Of a DNA stretch of 63,415 bases, positions 55,990 to 63,415 are shown one piece after another. The stretch is taken from positions 1 to 63,415 of the forward strand of contig NZ_JAHBAK020000007.1 in assembly GCF_018500155.2 (NCBI RefSeq), in the 5' to 3' direction. The notes beneath the pieces are model-generated. The model searched no databases and was not told where the DNA came from. It was given only the letters and a program-made list of their open reading frames with translations. The position numbers and the translations under genes are program-made. The stretch comes from Polynucleobacter sp. Its GTDB lineage: Bacteria; Pseudomonadota; Gammaproteobacteria; Burkholderiales; Burkholderiaceae. Positions within the stretch are counted from its first letter, which is position 1. Every line of letters begins with the position of its first letter.

Positions 55990-56693
55990 AGAATTTACAG
56001 CGATTATTTCTATTGCTCCTGCCGATTCTGTTGGCAGGATGTATTTCTGCATTGCCTGCCCCAAGTGGAATGGTTGCACCCCAACCGTCGCCAATACCGT
56101 TAGTGCGCGCTCCCCAAGTTGGGCAAGAGTGGGTTTATCAAATACGCAATGTATTTAATCAAGAGGTAGTGGATACCGTTACAGAGAGAGTGGTATCAGT
56201 CGGTCCTGAGATTCGTATTGCAAGAATAGGGGCTAAAGCAGGAGCTTTGCCTGATGAAATTCAAGCACCTTGGGGTTTTGTATTACAAGATTCCCATTGG
56301 AAGCCACCACAACGTTTTGAAAAACCCATGCCTCTATGGCCTGAGCAATTGCTGGCTGGCCAGAATGCTTTTTATAAAACGCAATATCAAGTACTCGGAT
56401 ACCCAGACAGTCAGTATTACTGGGGATTGAGTATGAGTGCCATTGGCTGGGAGAAAGTCTCATCGCCAATTGGTCAAGTACTGACCTTTCATTATCAAAA
56501 TGAAATTCCGTATTTTCAAAGCAATGATGTATTTAGAGTGCAAAACATTCGCGAGGAAGAGGTTTGGTTTTCTCCGGAAATTGGCCGCTGGGTATATCGC
56601 AGGGGCTTTGGAAGATATATCACGCCAGGTGTTTATTGGGCCAATGCTTATTGGGAAGACTATTGGCAGTGGGAGTTAATCTCTTGGAAGTGA
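55965..56693 (+). CDS. exported lipoprotein, paralogue 2
   Basis: The 242-residue protein has a Sec lipoprotein signal with a clean lipobox LLAGC (Cys26). It is a tandem paralogue of the upstream gene, sharing VGQEWVYQ, VTERV, LPDEIQAPWGFVL, MPLWPEQL, MSAIGWEK, EVWFSPEIGRWV and the final LISWK. Function unknown. ATG 55965 lies inside the upstream gene, so the pair is translationally linked. The absence of outer-membrane retention signals cannot be judged from sequence alone. Confidence 0.75.
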   Translation: MASNFLQIKNLQRLFLLLLPILLAGCISALPAPSGMVAPQPSPIPLVRAPQVGQEWVYQIRNVFNQEVVDTVTERVVSVGPEIRIARIGAKAGALPDEIQAPWGFVLQDSHWKPPQRFEKPMPLWPEQLLAGQNAFYKTQYQVLGYPDSQYYWGLSMSAIGWEKVSSPIGQVLTFHYQNEIPYFQSNDVFRVQNIREEEVWFSPEIGRWVYRRGFGRYITPGVYWANAYWEDYWQWELISWK

Positions 56694-56721
56694 GTAAAAC
56701 GCTTAAAATAAGCGGATTGCT

Positions 56722-57375
56722 ATGTATACCGTAAAAGAGCTTTTTCCCACTTTGCAAGGCGAAGGTGCGCACGCTGGACGTGCTGCTGTATTTTGCCGTT
56801 TTGCAGGCTGCAATTTATGGAGCGGTCGAGAAGAGGATCGCGCTACTGCGATATGTCAATTTTGTGATACTGATTTTGTTGGCAGTGATGGACATGGTGG
56901 TGGAAAGTTTGAAAACGCAGCCAATTTGGCTGATGCAATAGAGAGAGCCTGGAGAAGTACCTCTGCGGGACCTCAGCAACGCTATGTTGTGTTTACTGGC
57001 GGTGAGCCTCTTTTGCAATTAGATGAGGATCTTATTGGTGCGCTTCATCAAAAAGGCTTTGAAGTTGCTATAGAGACCAATGGCACATTGAAAGTTCCCA
57101 AGGGTGTTGATTGGGTTTGCGTCAGTCCTAAAGCGGGCTCCGATCTCATCGTTTTGCAAGCAAATGAATTGAAATTGGTTGTACCGCAGGTAGGGCATGA
57201 TTCTATTGAGAAGTTGATGGACCGCTTTGAGAAGATGGACTACCGTAATCGATTCTTGCAGCCTATGGATGGGCCTGATGTCAAACGTAACACTGAGTTA
57301 GCAGTGAGCTTATGCCAAAAGCGTCCATTATGGAGGCTGAGTCTTCAATCGCATAAACTGATTGGGATTCGATAG
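56722..57375 (+). CDS. queE: 7-carboxy-7-deazaguanine synthase
   Basis: QueE is a radical-SAM enzyme of queuosine biosynthesis that makes 7-carboxy-7-deazaguanine from carboxytetrahydropterin. The 217-residue protein has Cys30, Cys45 and Cys48, an unusual CX14CX2C cluster motif like that described for Burkholderia multivorans QueE. FTGGEPLLQ follows near 95. queD follows with the conserved order. A hairpin CGCTTA/TAAGCG (56700-56714) lies just before the start and may mask the translation start region. Confidence 0.95.
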   Translation: MYTVKELFPTLQGEGAHAGRAAVFCRFAGCNLWSGREEDRATAICQFCDTDFVGSDGHGGGKFENAANLADAIERAWRSTSAGPQQRYVVFTGGEPLLQLDEDLIGALHQKGFEVAIETNGTLKVPKGVDWVCVSPKAGSDLIVLQANELKLVVPQVGHDSIEKLMDRFEKMDYRNRFLQPMDGPDVKRNTELAVSLCQKRPLWRLSLQSHKLIGIR

Positions 57376-57400
57376 AGATTTATTTATTTTCCGTGAACCC

Positions 57401-57865
57401 ATGACGAACCAACAACGCCCAATATCAATTACTCGCCGCCTTGAATTTGATTCAGGGCATCGTATTCCAAATCATGATGGACAATGCAGACATCTGCATG
57501 GGCATCGTTATGCCATCGAGGTGACATTAACTGGGGAGGTAGCCGATCATCCCGGTAAGGCCGATGATGGCATGGTGCTTGATTTTGGTGATATCAAAAA
57601 ACTTACCAATCAATACGTAGTTGAAAAATGGGATCACGCATTCTTGGTAGCAAAAGAAGATGAGGGGTTAGTGGCATTTCTAGCATCACTGCCTAATCAC
57701 AAAACGGTTGTGATGGATCATGTGCCCACCGTTGAGAATTTAGCCAACGCAGCCTTTGCTATTTTGCAACCCGTTTTTGCAAAAGCATTTGGTGGGCGCC
57801 TAGAGCTCTCCGCTATTCGTCTTTATGAGACTCCAAATTGTTGGGCCGATGTTCATCCTGCTTAA
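57401..57865 (+). CDS. queD: 6-carboxytetrahydropterin synthase
   Basis: QueD converts dihydroneopterin triphosphate to 6-carboxytetrahydropterin, the substrate of QueE. From ATG 57401 it has 154 residues with zinc ligands His20, His33 and His35 (RHLHGHRY) and catalytic Cys29. The LSAIRLYETPNCWADV tail is typical. A longer frame from TTG 57362, overlapping queE, would add 13 residues. Confidence 0.94.
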   Translation: MTNQQRPISITRRLEFDSGHRIPNHDGQCRHLHGHRYAIEVTLTGEVADHPGKADDGMVLDFGDIKKLTNQYVVEKWDHAFLVAKEDEGLVAFLASLPNHKTVVMDHVPTVENLANAAFAILQPVFAKAFGGRLELSAIRLYETPNCWADVHPA

Positions 57866-58324
57866 ATGAACCCTGTAGATATTGACCAACAATTTATGTG
57901 TCAAGCGCTAGAGCAGGCAAAATTAGCCGCTCAAGCTGGGGAGGTGCCGGTTGGAGCCATCTTGGTTCATGATGGCCAGGTCATTGCTAAAGCATTTAAT
58001 CAGCCCATTGCGCATCATGATCCTAGTGCCCATGCTGAGATGCTTGCTCTTAGAGCGGCAGCAAAATCAGCAGAAAACTACCGCTTACCTGGTAGCACGC
58101 TGTATGTCACCTTAGAGCCATGCGTAATGTGCGCTGGGGCAATTTTGCATGCTAGAGTGGATCGTGTCGTTTTTGGAGCATTGGATCCGAAAACTGGTGC
58201 CGCAGGCAGCGTTTTGGATGTATTCTCATCAAAGCAAATTAATCATCAAACTCGTGTTGAAGGTGGTGTAATGGGTGAAGAGTGCGGCCAGCTTTTGCGT
58301 AGCTTCTTTAAGGAGCGGCGTTGA
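57866..58324 (+). CDS. tadA: tRNA-specific adenosine deaminase
   Basis: TadA converts A34 to inosine in tRNA-Arg(ACG). The 152-residue zinc deaminase has HAE (56-58) with the zinc ligand and proton-shuttle Glu, and PCVMC (85-89). It starts immediately after the queD stop and overlaps the next gene by four bases (TTGA). Confidence 0.96.
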   Translation: MNPVDIDQQFMCQALEQAKLAAQAGEVPVGAILVHDGQVIAKAFNQPIAHHDPSAHAEMLALRAAAKSAENYRLPGSTLYVTLEPCVMCAGAILHARVDRVVFGALDPKTGAAGSVLDVFSSKQINHQTRVEGGVMGEECGQLLRSFFKERR

Positions 58325-59265
58325 ACTCTATTTATCTTATTGCCCCATCTGGCGCTAGCTACGATGATCAAAGTCCTTTGACTGGAATCGCTTGGCTGGA
58401 AAACCAGGGAATTCGTATTCAAAATGCGGAGTGTGTGAAACGAGTATTCCAGCGTTTTTCTGGCAATGATGCGCAGCGTTTGCAAGAAATAAATCATTTA
58501 GCAAATCTTGATCCTCAGACGATCGTCATGGCAATGCGTGGTGGGTATGGCATTCATCGCCTGCTACCAGAGATTGATTGGCAGGCAATTGCGCAAGCCA
58601 TTCAAAAAGGTTTGCAAGTGTGTGGTCATAGTGACTTCACTACATTTGAGCTTGCATTGCTAGCAAAGACAGGCGCTATTACATTGTCTGGACCAATGTT
58701 GAATTACGACTTTGGTCGATTGACCGATGATGGTCAGCCTATCGCTCCCGACGACTTTATGTGGAAGCATTTTCTGAGTGCAGTTCAAAGTAGAAAGTTA
58801 GATTGCAGTATTCAAGCTCAACAATCATACTTAGGAAAATCATCTGCTGGCCGTGTGCAGGGCATGTTATGGGGAGGTAATCTCACTGTTTTGGCTAGCC
58901 TCATTGGCACGCCATATTTACCCTCTGCCAAGCAAACGCAAGGTGGTATCTTGTTCTTAGAAGATGTCAATGAGCATCCATATCGTATTGAAAGAACCAT
59001 GATGCAGCTCTTAGACGCTGGTATCTTGGGTAATCAGGCGGCTGTCTTATTGGGTGGTTTCTCAGCTTATCGTCTATTTGACAACGACAAAGGTTATAAC
59101 CTAGAGCATGCTGTTGCCTCTATTCGTGAGCGCTTACCTGATAACATTCCTATTCTGACTAATTTACCTTTTGGCCATCAAGCGAACAAGTTGACCTTAC
59201 CTATTGGCGCAACGGCAAACCTAGAGTTCGGCCCTCAAGGCTTTTCACTACAAGCTCGCTGGTAA
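58321..59265 (+). CDS. ldcA: LD-carboxypeptidase (S66 family)
   Basis: LdcA cuts the terminal D-Ala from cytoplasmic murein tetrapeptides during peptidoglycan recycling. The 314-residue serine peptidase has MAMRGGYG near 72, the nucleophile motif GHSDFT near 100, and the LFLEDVNEHPYRIER segment with a catalytic Glu. There is no signal peptide, consistent with a cytoplasmic enzyme. Start is TTG 58321, on the tadA stop. Confidence 0.93.
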   Translation: MNSIYLIAPSGASYDDQSPLTGIAWLENQGIRIQNAECVKRVFQRFSGNDAQRLQEINHLANLDPQTIVMAMRGGYGIHRLLPEIDWQAIAQAIQKGLQVCGHSDFTTFELALLAKTGAITLSGPMLNYDFGRLTDDGQPIAPDDFMWKHFLSAVQSRKLDCSIQAQQSYLGKSSAGRVQGMLWGGNLTVLASLIGTPYLPSAKQTQGGILFLEDVNEHPYRIERTMMQLLDAGILGNQAAVLLGGFSAYRLFDNDKGYNLEHAVASIRERLPDNIPILTNLPFGHQANKLTLPIGATANLEFGPQGFSLQARW

Positions 59266-59269
59266 TTCG

Positions 59270-59899
59270 TTGTTAAAAAAATTTTTCTTTTGGATTGCGC
59301 CTTTACTCGTATTCCCTTTTGTAGGATCTGTGATGGCTGTTGAAGAGCCTAAATATTTTGTTTTGGAAAATGCTCCGCCATTCGAATTGCGCTCGTATGC
59401 TCCGATGATTTTGGCGCAAGTGCAAGTCGAGGGAGATTTAGATGAAGCTTCTTCCCAAGGCTTTAGACTGATTGCGGCCTATATCTTCGGTCAAAATCAA
59501 GTCAATGAGAAAGTGGCAATGACTGCGCCAGTAACGATGGAAGGACAATCCATTAAAAATCAAAAAATTGCCATGACTGCGCCAGTCAATATTGAGAAGG
59601 AGGGTGGGTCATGGACCGTGTCATTTGTGATGCCTGCGCAGTACACTTTAGATACGCTCCCAAAGCCGCTCAATCCCCAAGTGACCATCAAGTCAATTCC
59701 CGCCTCCAAAAAAGCAGTGATCACTTTTTCTGGTTTTTATGACAGTGATAAGGTTGAGCAAAAGACTAAAGCGCTAGAGGAATGGATGAGTAGTAAAAAT
59801 CTTCACCCAATCAGCGCCCCTATATTTGCACGCTATAACCCTCCATGGACATTGCCATTCATGCGTCGCAATGAAATTCTGATAGATGTCCGCGACTAA
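59270..59899 (+). CDS. SOUL family heme-binding protein
   Basis: The 209-residue protein has an N-terminal hydrophobic signal (FFFWIAPLLVFPFVGSVMA) and the SOUL/HBP core with ENAPPFELRSYAPMILAQV, EKVAMTAPV and ARYNPPWTLPFMRRNEI. SOUL proteins bind tetrapyrroles. Role in bacteria is unknown. It starts at TTG 59270, four bases after ldcA, and is convergent with rlmJ. Confidence 0.88.
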   Translation: MLKKFFFWIAPLLVFPFVGSVMAVEEPKYFVLENAPPFELRSYAPMILAQVQVEGDLDEASSQGFRLIAAYIFGQNQVNEKVAMTAPVTMEGQSIKNQKIAMTAPVNIEKEGGSWTVSFVMPAQYTLDTLPKPLNPQVTIKSIPASKKAVITFSGFYDSDKVEQKTKALEEWMSSKNLHPISAPIFARYNPPWTLPFMRRNEILIDVRD

Positions 59900-59921
59900 T
59901 CGGTTGAGCGATTAATTTTTT
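59897..59921 (+). terminator. hairpin built from two convergent stop codons
   Basis: TAATCG (59897-59902) and CGATTA (59909-59914) pair around a 6-base loop and are followed by T6 on the plus strand. The TAA of the SOUL gene is the left arm start and the TTA in the right arm is the rlmJ stop on the other strand. Short but well-placed terminator. Confidence 0.55.
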
Positions 59922-60787
59922 GCTTCAAAGCTTTTCAGTAGATACTGAGCACCATTTCCAACGCTAAGCGCCTTGGTGATGATTGGAAGCGCCTCGGCTA
60001 AGTTTTTTTCAAGAGTCCACGGTGGATTGATGATGAACATGCCGCTAGCCTGCAGGCGTCTTTCCCCAGGCGTATTTTCAACACGCAGCTCAGTATGCAA
60101 CCAGGAGCGCTTATGCGTTGTGCAAATCTTTTTTAGGCGGTCTGGTAATTCTGCAGACTCTCTTCTGGCAAGCATTGGGTACCAAATAGCATAGCAACCA
60201 GTAGGGAAGCGTTGCATTGCCTCTTCAAGCGCGATTTCTAAGTGGCGGTAATCCTGCTTATCCTCGTAGGACGGGTCAATTAATATCAAACCGCGTCTAC
60301 TGGGGGGAGGCAAGAGGCCTTTTAGTCGTTTGAAACTATCGACATCGTAAACATCAATTTGTTTAGCGCAGGACAGTTCTCCCACGTTGTGACGCAAGAT
60401 GTCTATTTCCTTGGGGTGTAGCTCAAATAATTTGAGTCGGTCTTGAGGGCGCAACATGCGCGCCAGAATAAAGGGTGACCCAGGATAGACATTCATTTCA
60501 CCGCTGCTATTTTCTGATTGAATGCAATCTATATATTTCTGAATACTCTCTGGAATTTGGTTGCCCGCCTCTTGATACTTGAGTAAGCGAAAAATACCAC
60601 CCTCAGCTTCTTTACTGACTGCTGCAAACCCATCTTGAAGGTTGTAAATGCCAGCACCTGCATGCGTGTCAACCATGGTTAAGGCAACTGGTTTTTCTTG
60701 CAAATAGCTCACTAAGTGAATCAGTGTGAGGTGCTTCAATATGTCAGCATGACTGCCAGCATGAAATGCATGTCGATAACTAAACAT
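59912..60787 (-). CDS. rlmJ: 23S rRNA (adenine(2030)-N6)-methyltransferase
   Basis: RlmJ methylates A2030 of 23S rRNA. The 291-residue protein starts with the family signature MFSYRHAFHAGSHADILKH. Its catalytic motif DPSYE (around 170) and the VDTHAGAGIY SAM motif near 40 are intact. Size matches E. coli RlmJ (280). It lies six bases after the PAP2 gene, on the same strand. Confidence 0.95.
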   Translation of the reverse strand: MFSYRHAFHAGSHADILKHLTLIHLVSYLQEKPVALTMVDTHAGAGIYNLQDGFAAVSKEAEGGIFRLLKYQEAGNQIPESIQKYIDCIQSENSSGEMNVYPGSPFILARMLRPQDRLKLFELHPKEIDILRHNVGELSCAKQIDVYDVDSFKRLKGLLPPPSRRGLILIDPSYEDKQDYRHLEIALEEAMQRFPTGCYAIWYPMLARRESAELPDRLKKICTTHKRSWLHTELRVENTPGERRLQASGMFIINPPWTLEKNLAEALPIITKALSVGNGAQYLLKSFEAKN

Positions 60788-60793
60788 GGGAAA

Positions 60794-61582
60794 TTATTTT
60801 TGTCCCTTGGGCCCAACCAATTGCGCTTTAAGAAAAAATACTAGGGTGATGGCAATGATGGTGATAGAGGCATATTGCAGCGGTAGATTTAATTCCAAAT
60901 CCATCACTTGTGTGAAGTGTGCATAAATAGCGGCTACACCTCCTAGGGCAATGAGCCAGGACCATAAACCTCTTGGGTTGAACCAACTCTCAGGAATGTA
61001 TTGAGTAAGTTGTGCGCCAATCATCCCGCACCACATGCCTACACCGGCTCCCGCCATTACATCTGTTAGCCAATGCGCACCTACGGCATTGCGGGAGAGA
61101 CCCACCAAGACTGCAATCAAGAATAAAGCGCCAAGGTAGCGACGCTTTTCAGGGCTTGCCGCAAAGTAGAGCGCGCTCGCAATGGCAAATGCGGTGAGTG
61201 TATGGCCAGAAGGAAAGGCTCTATGCAGTAATGGCTCCCCAATTCGATAAAAACTGCCATCCTCTAGCAAGCTTGCTGGTCTGGGAAGGTCAAATACATT
61301 TTTGAGTAGCGTGCTAGAGATAGCAGAAATAGCACCACCAAAAATCCCTGCTGTTAATAAACGAGGGGCCAGCAATAACAACGGAAAGGAAAGGGCAAAC
61401 ACCCCCCAACCGTTGCCAAAAAAAGTCAGCCAAGCCCATAAGGCATCTGGCAAAAACTGAGTGATCCGATTGAGGAATAAAAAGCTATTGCTTTGTTGCT
61501 CGCCAAAGTAGATTGCAGCAGCGCATGTGATGGGAGCAAGTGGAATGAACCAAGCTAGAGCGGGAATCGCTTTTTTGCTCAT
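60794..61582 (-). CDS. PAP2-superfamily membrane phosphatase
   Basis: The 262-residue protein has about six membrane segments and the three PAP2 acid-phosphatase motifs: KNVFDLPRP, PSGHT (near 125), and SRNAVGAHWLTDV (near 165). Related enzymes remove phosphates from lipid A, undecaprenyl diphosphate or phosphatidyl-glycerol phosphate. Its place next to glycosyltransferase genes suggests an envelope lipid substrate, but which one is open. Confidence 0.9.
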   Translation of the reverse strand: MSKKAIPALAWFIPLAPITCAAAIYFGEQQSNSFLFLNRITQFLPDALWAWLTFFGNGWGVFALSFPLLLLAPRLLTAGIFGGAISAISSTLLKNVFDLPRPASLLEDGSFYRIGEPLLHRAFPSGHTLTAFAIASALYFAASPEKRRYLGALFLIAVLVGLSRNAVGAHWLTDVMAGAGVGMWCGMIGAQLTQYIPESWFNPRGLWSWLIALGGVAAIYAHFTQVMDLELNLPLQYASITIIAITLVFFLKAQLVGPKGQK

Positions 61583-61587
61583 CCAGT

Positions 61588-62847
61588 TCAGCGACCTTTT
61601 GCTTTATCTGCTTCTTGCAATTGAAGGACTACTTTTTCTAATACTTGGTGAACACTAATCGCCTGCATGCACACATTATCTTGGCATGGCGTTTTGCGGT
61701 GATTTGCAGCGCTTACACAAGGTGAACAAGCTAAGTTAGCAGTAATCGCGATAGAGTTGCCTACGGAGCCGTAAAGTGCCGGAGTTTCTGGTCCAAAGAG
61801 TACGATAGTTCTGAGGGGTGTTACTGCAGAGAAGTGGCCTGGCCCCGAATCATTAGTTACCATCACATCTGAGAGGGTGTACAGAGGGGGCAATTCTGAA
61901 AAGCTCACTTGCCCTGCAAAATTGATAGCATTTTTTACATTAGCAACGAAGCGGACTTTATCGACATACACAAATTCTGCAGGGGATCCTGTAATCAGAA
62001 TTAAATCATTGGGGTAGCGTTGATGAATCGCTTGAATCAACTCTGAAAATCGCTGTTGTGCCCAACGGCGTTGCGGCAAGAGATCACTTGCATTCGGATT
62101 AATCAAAATAAGGCGATCTTTACCGTAGGTATAGGAAATTCCTGCTTCTGCAGCCTTTTTCTCAATGCGAGAAAGTACTTTTTTCATCATGTCTGGATTG
62201 ATGATGGCCTGTTCAAGTTTGACCTCAGAATCCGGAATATGAATTTTGCTAAAAGGGACTTCAATTGCTTTAGCAAATGCTGCATGAATCAGCGACAGAA
62301 AGTTTTTCGTAATATGAATATGAGGGTTGTAGTGCACCTTGCGGGTGAGCATCGTGCCACGCCACAATCCTTCGCCATGAAAAATGTGATATCCCACTCT
62401 GCGGCGGGCACCACAAAGTCCTGTCAGTAGGGCGGTGAAGCGGGAGAATAACTCTAGATCTATGACCGTATCGATGCGGCGCACACGAGCGATGAGTAAA
62501 AACTTCAGCGTGTCCTTGACCAGGCTACCAAGACTGGATGCATCAATCGTAAAAATATTTTCAGGTTTAACCGTATTCAATAAAGTCAGGCTGGCGCTAT
62601 TGCTTTTGAATATCAGAAAAAATATTTCTGCACCACGCTCTTGAGCATTGCGCATTGCTGGATCAACCAAAATGGCGCTACCCATTTCAGAGAGCTCGAT
62701 AAATAGAATTTTTTTAGGTTCTGCCAGTTCGCGGCTAAATACATTTTTGATTTTATCGGTGAGCGCAACAATCGGGCTGACGATGGCACACAACGGCACA
62801 CCTACCAGGTGATCAATTGTACGCATGGTATTTACACTGATGGCCAT
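61588..62847 (-). CDS. glycosyltransferase family 9 protein (heptosyltransferase-like)
   Basis: The 419-residue protein is of the GT9 fold, with FIELSEMGSAILVDPA at the N-terminal domain, LILINPNASDLLPQRRW at the middle, and VTNDSGPGHFSAV near 320 as the sugar-nucleotide site. ADP-heptose LPS transferases are the best-known members, but the sugar is not determined. It is longer than WaaC or WaaF (about 320-350), with a Cys-rich C-terminal part (CSPCVSAANHRKTPCQDNVC). It lies five bases from the PAP2 gene. Confidence 0.85.
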   Translation of the reverse strand: MAISVNTMRTIDHLVGVPLCAIVSPIVALTDKIKNVFSRELAEPKKILFIELSEMGSAILVDPAMRNAQERGAEIFFLIFKSNSASLTLLNTVKPENIFTIDASSLGSLVKDTLKFLLIARVRRIDTVIDLELFSRFTALLTGLCGARRRVGYHIFHGEGLWRGTMLTRKVHYNPHIHITKNFLSLIHAAFAKAIEVPFSKIHIPDSEVKLEQAIINPDMMKKVLSRIEKKAAEAGISYTYGKDRLILINPNASDLLPQRRWAQQRFSELIQAIHQRYPNDLILITGSPAEFVYVDKVRFVANVKNAINFAGQVSFSELPPLYTLSDVMVTNDSGPGHFSAVTPLRTIVLFGPETPALYGSVGNSIAITANLACSPCVSAANHRKTPCQDNVCMQAISVHQVLEKVVLQLQEADKAKGR

Positions 62848-62864
62848 ATCAATTCTTTTAAAAA

Positions 62865-63415
62865 TTATTTACGCTTTAGTAAAAAATAGGCCCCAGGCAA
62901 AACAGAAATCACAGTGATTGCGCCAAAGCTAATCGAGGCTAAAACGGTAATCGATTGATTGACTCCCCAAAGAGCTAAAACTGATGAGAGGGTAGCTTCA
63001 CGCAAACCCCATCCAGAAATACTAATAGGCAGCATCAACAACAGGCTTAGAGCCGGAAGACCAATCATCAAACTCGATATTGGGGCAACCACGCCATAAG
63101 CCCTTAAGCAGCAGAAAAATGTGAGGATTAATAAGCAGTGAATTCCAATAGCAAACAGTGCTTGCAGTACGTTGTAAGGCCAAGAGAATGCTAACTGAAT
63201 CCCAGGTAGCGCGTTATCCATCTGGAAGCGACCCAAAATTTTCATAAATAAATTAAAGGTTGGCTTAAAGGCTAATCCTGCTGCAATGAATAAACCCACA
63301 AGTAGCATGACGCCTGTGACGAGGTAACCTAAATCTCTACCCCAACTAGCGAGGGTGACGCCGCCAATGATTAAGCCTAGGCCGCCCAATAAGTTATTGC
63401 CAGCCAATCCCAGTA
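62865..63415 (-). CDS. flippase-like membrane protein (UPF0104/LPG synthase TM family), 5' truncated by window edge
   Basis: The visible 183 residues are the C-terminal part of a polytopic protein with about five membrane segments and the family stretch LPISISGWGLREA. The start lies outside the window: the frame stays open to the right edge. The TTG at 63407 is probably internal. The family is related to the lysylphosphatidylglycerol synthase membrane domain and often moves lipids with glycan. Its neighbour is the GT9 gene. Confidence 0.8.
   Translation of the reverse strand, partial: LGLAGNNLLGGLGLIIGGVTLASWGRDLGYLVTGVMLLVGLFIAAGLAFKPTFNLFMKILGRFQMDNALPGIQLAFSWPYNVLQALFAIGIHCLLILTFFCCLRAYGVVAPISSLMIGLPALSLLLMLPISISGWGLREATLSSVLALWGVNQSITVLASISFGAITVISVLPGAYFLLKRK

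Overview
The window is a dense stretch of bacterial chromosome carrying almost only housekeeping genes. Gene content, gene order and the moderately AT-rich composition suggest a small-genome betaproteobacterium of the family Burkholderiaceae, most likely Polynucleobacter or a close relative. That assignment is inference from protein character and synteny; no search was run. I see no insertion sequence, prophage, integrase or CRISPR array.

Layout. 1-1017: a rhodanese and an OsmC-type thiol peroxidase behind an AT-rich palindromic promoter. 1092-6542 (minus): lysS, prfB with an intact programmed +1 frameshift, recJ, and an RpfE-type protein. 6589-9372 (plus): lolC, lolD, tatD. 9363-9734: a degenerate tRNA-like remnant, then the initiator tRNA-fMet with its own promoter and terminator on the minus strand, then a possible leader ORF before kup. 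9735-13578: kup, a secreted coiled-coil protein, radA. 13594-16528 (minus): prmB, dapE, dapD. 16703-23317 (plus): smc, zipA, ligA, meeting glnD-map (minus, to 26744) in a 12-bp tail-to-tail overlap.

27012-41970 is the classic translation/envelope cluster: rpsB-tsf, then pyrH-frr-uppS-cdsA-dxr-rseP-bamA-skp-lpxD-fabZ-lpxA-lpxB-rnhB and a SpoU-family RNA methyltransferase. Start and stop codons overlap or nearly touch throughout, which suggests translational coupling. It joins ribosome function, undecaprenyl and phospholipid precursors, isoprenoids, outer-membrane protein assembly and lipid A synthesis.

41984-45323: ppsR and ppsA, a divergent regulator/enzyme pair for phosphoenolpyruvate synthase. 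45373-49535 (minus): a four-gene operon of circularly permuted ATP-grasp, alpha-E protein, transglutaminase-like protein and the proteasome homologue Anbu. This is a candidate peptide synthesis, modification and degradation system whose substrate is unknown, and it is the most interesting locus here. A palindrome resembling an NtrC site lies just upstream, and the Anbu protein has a Lys/Arg/Thr-rich tail whose last codons lie in the terminator hairpin of ppsA.

49668-63415: smpB, ratA, rnfH, guaB, guaA, a small membrane protein, a ferritin-like protein, two tandem paralogous exported proteins with different export signals, queE, queD, tadA, an LD-carboxypeptidase, a SOUL-family protein, and on the minus strand rlmJ, a PAP2 phosphatase, a family 9 glycosyltransferase and a truncated flippase-like membrane protein.

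Non-ATG starts, especially TTG, are common. Several gene starts given here differ from the longest open frame because a ribosome binding site or family length supports a different codon.
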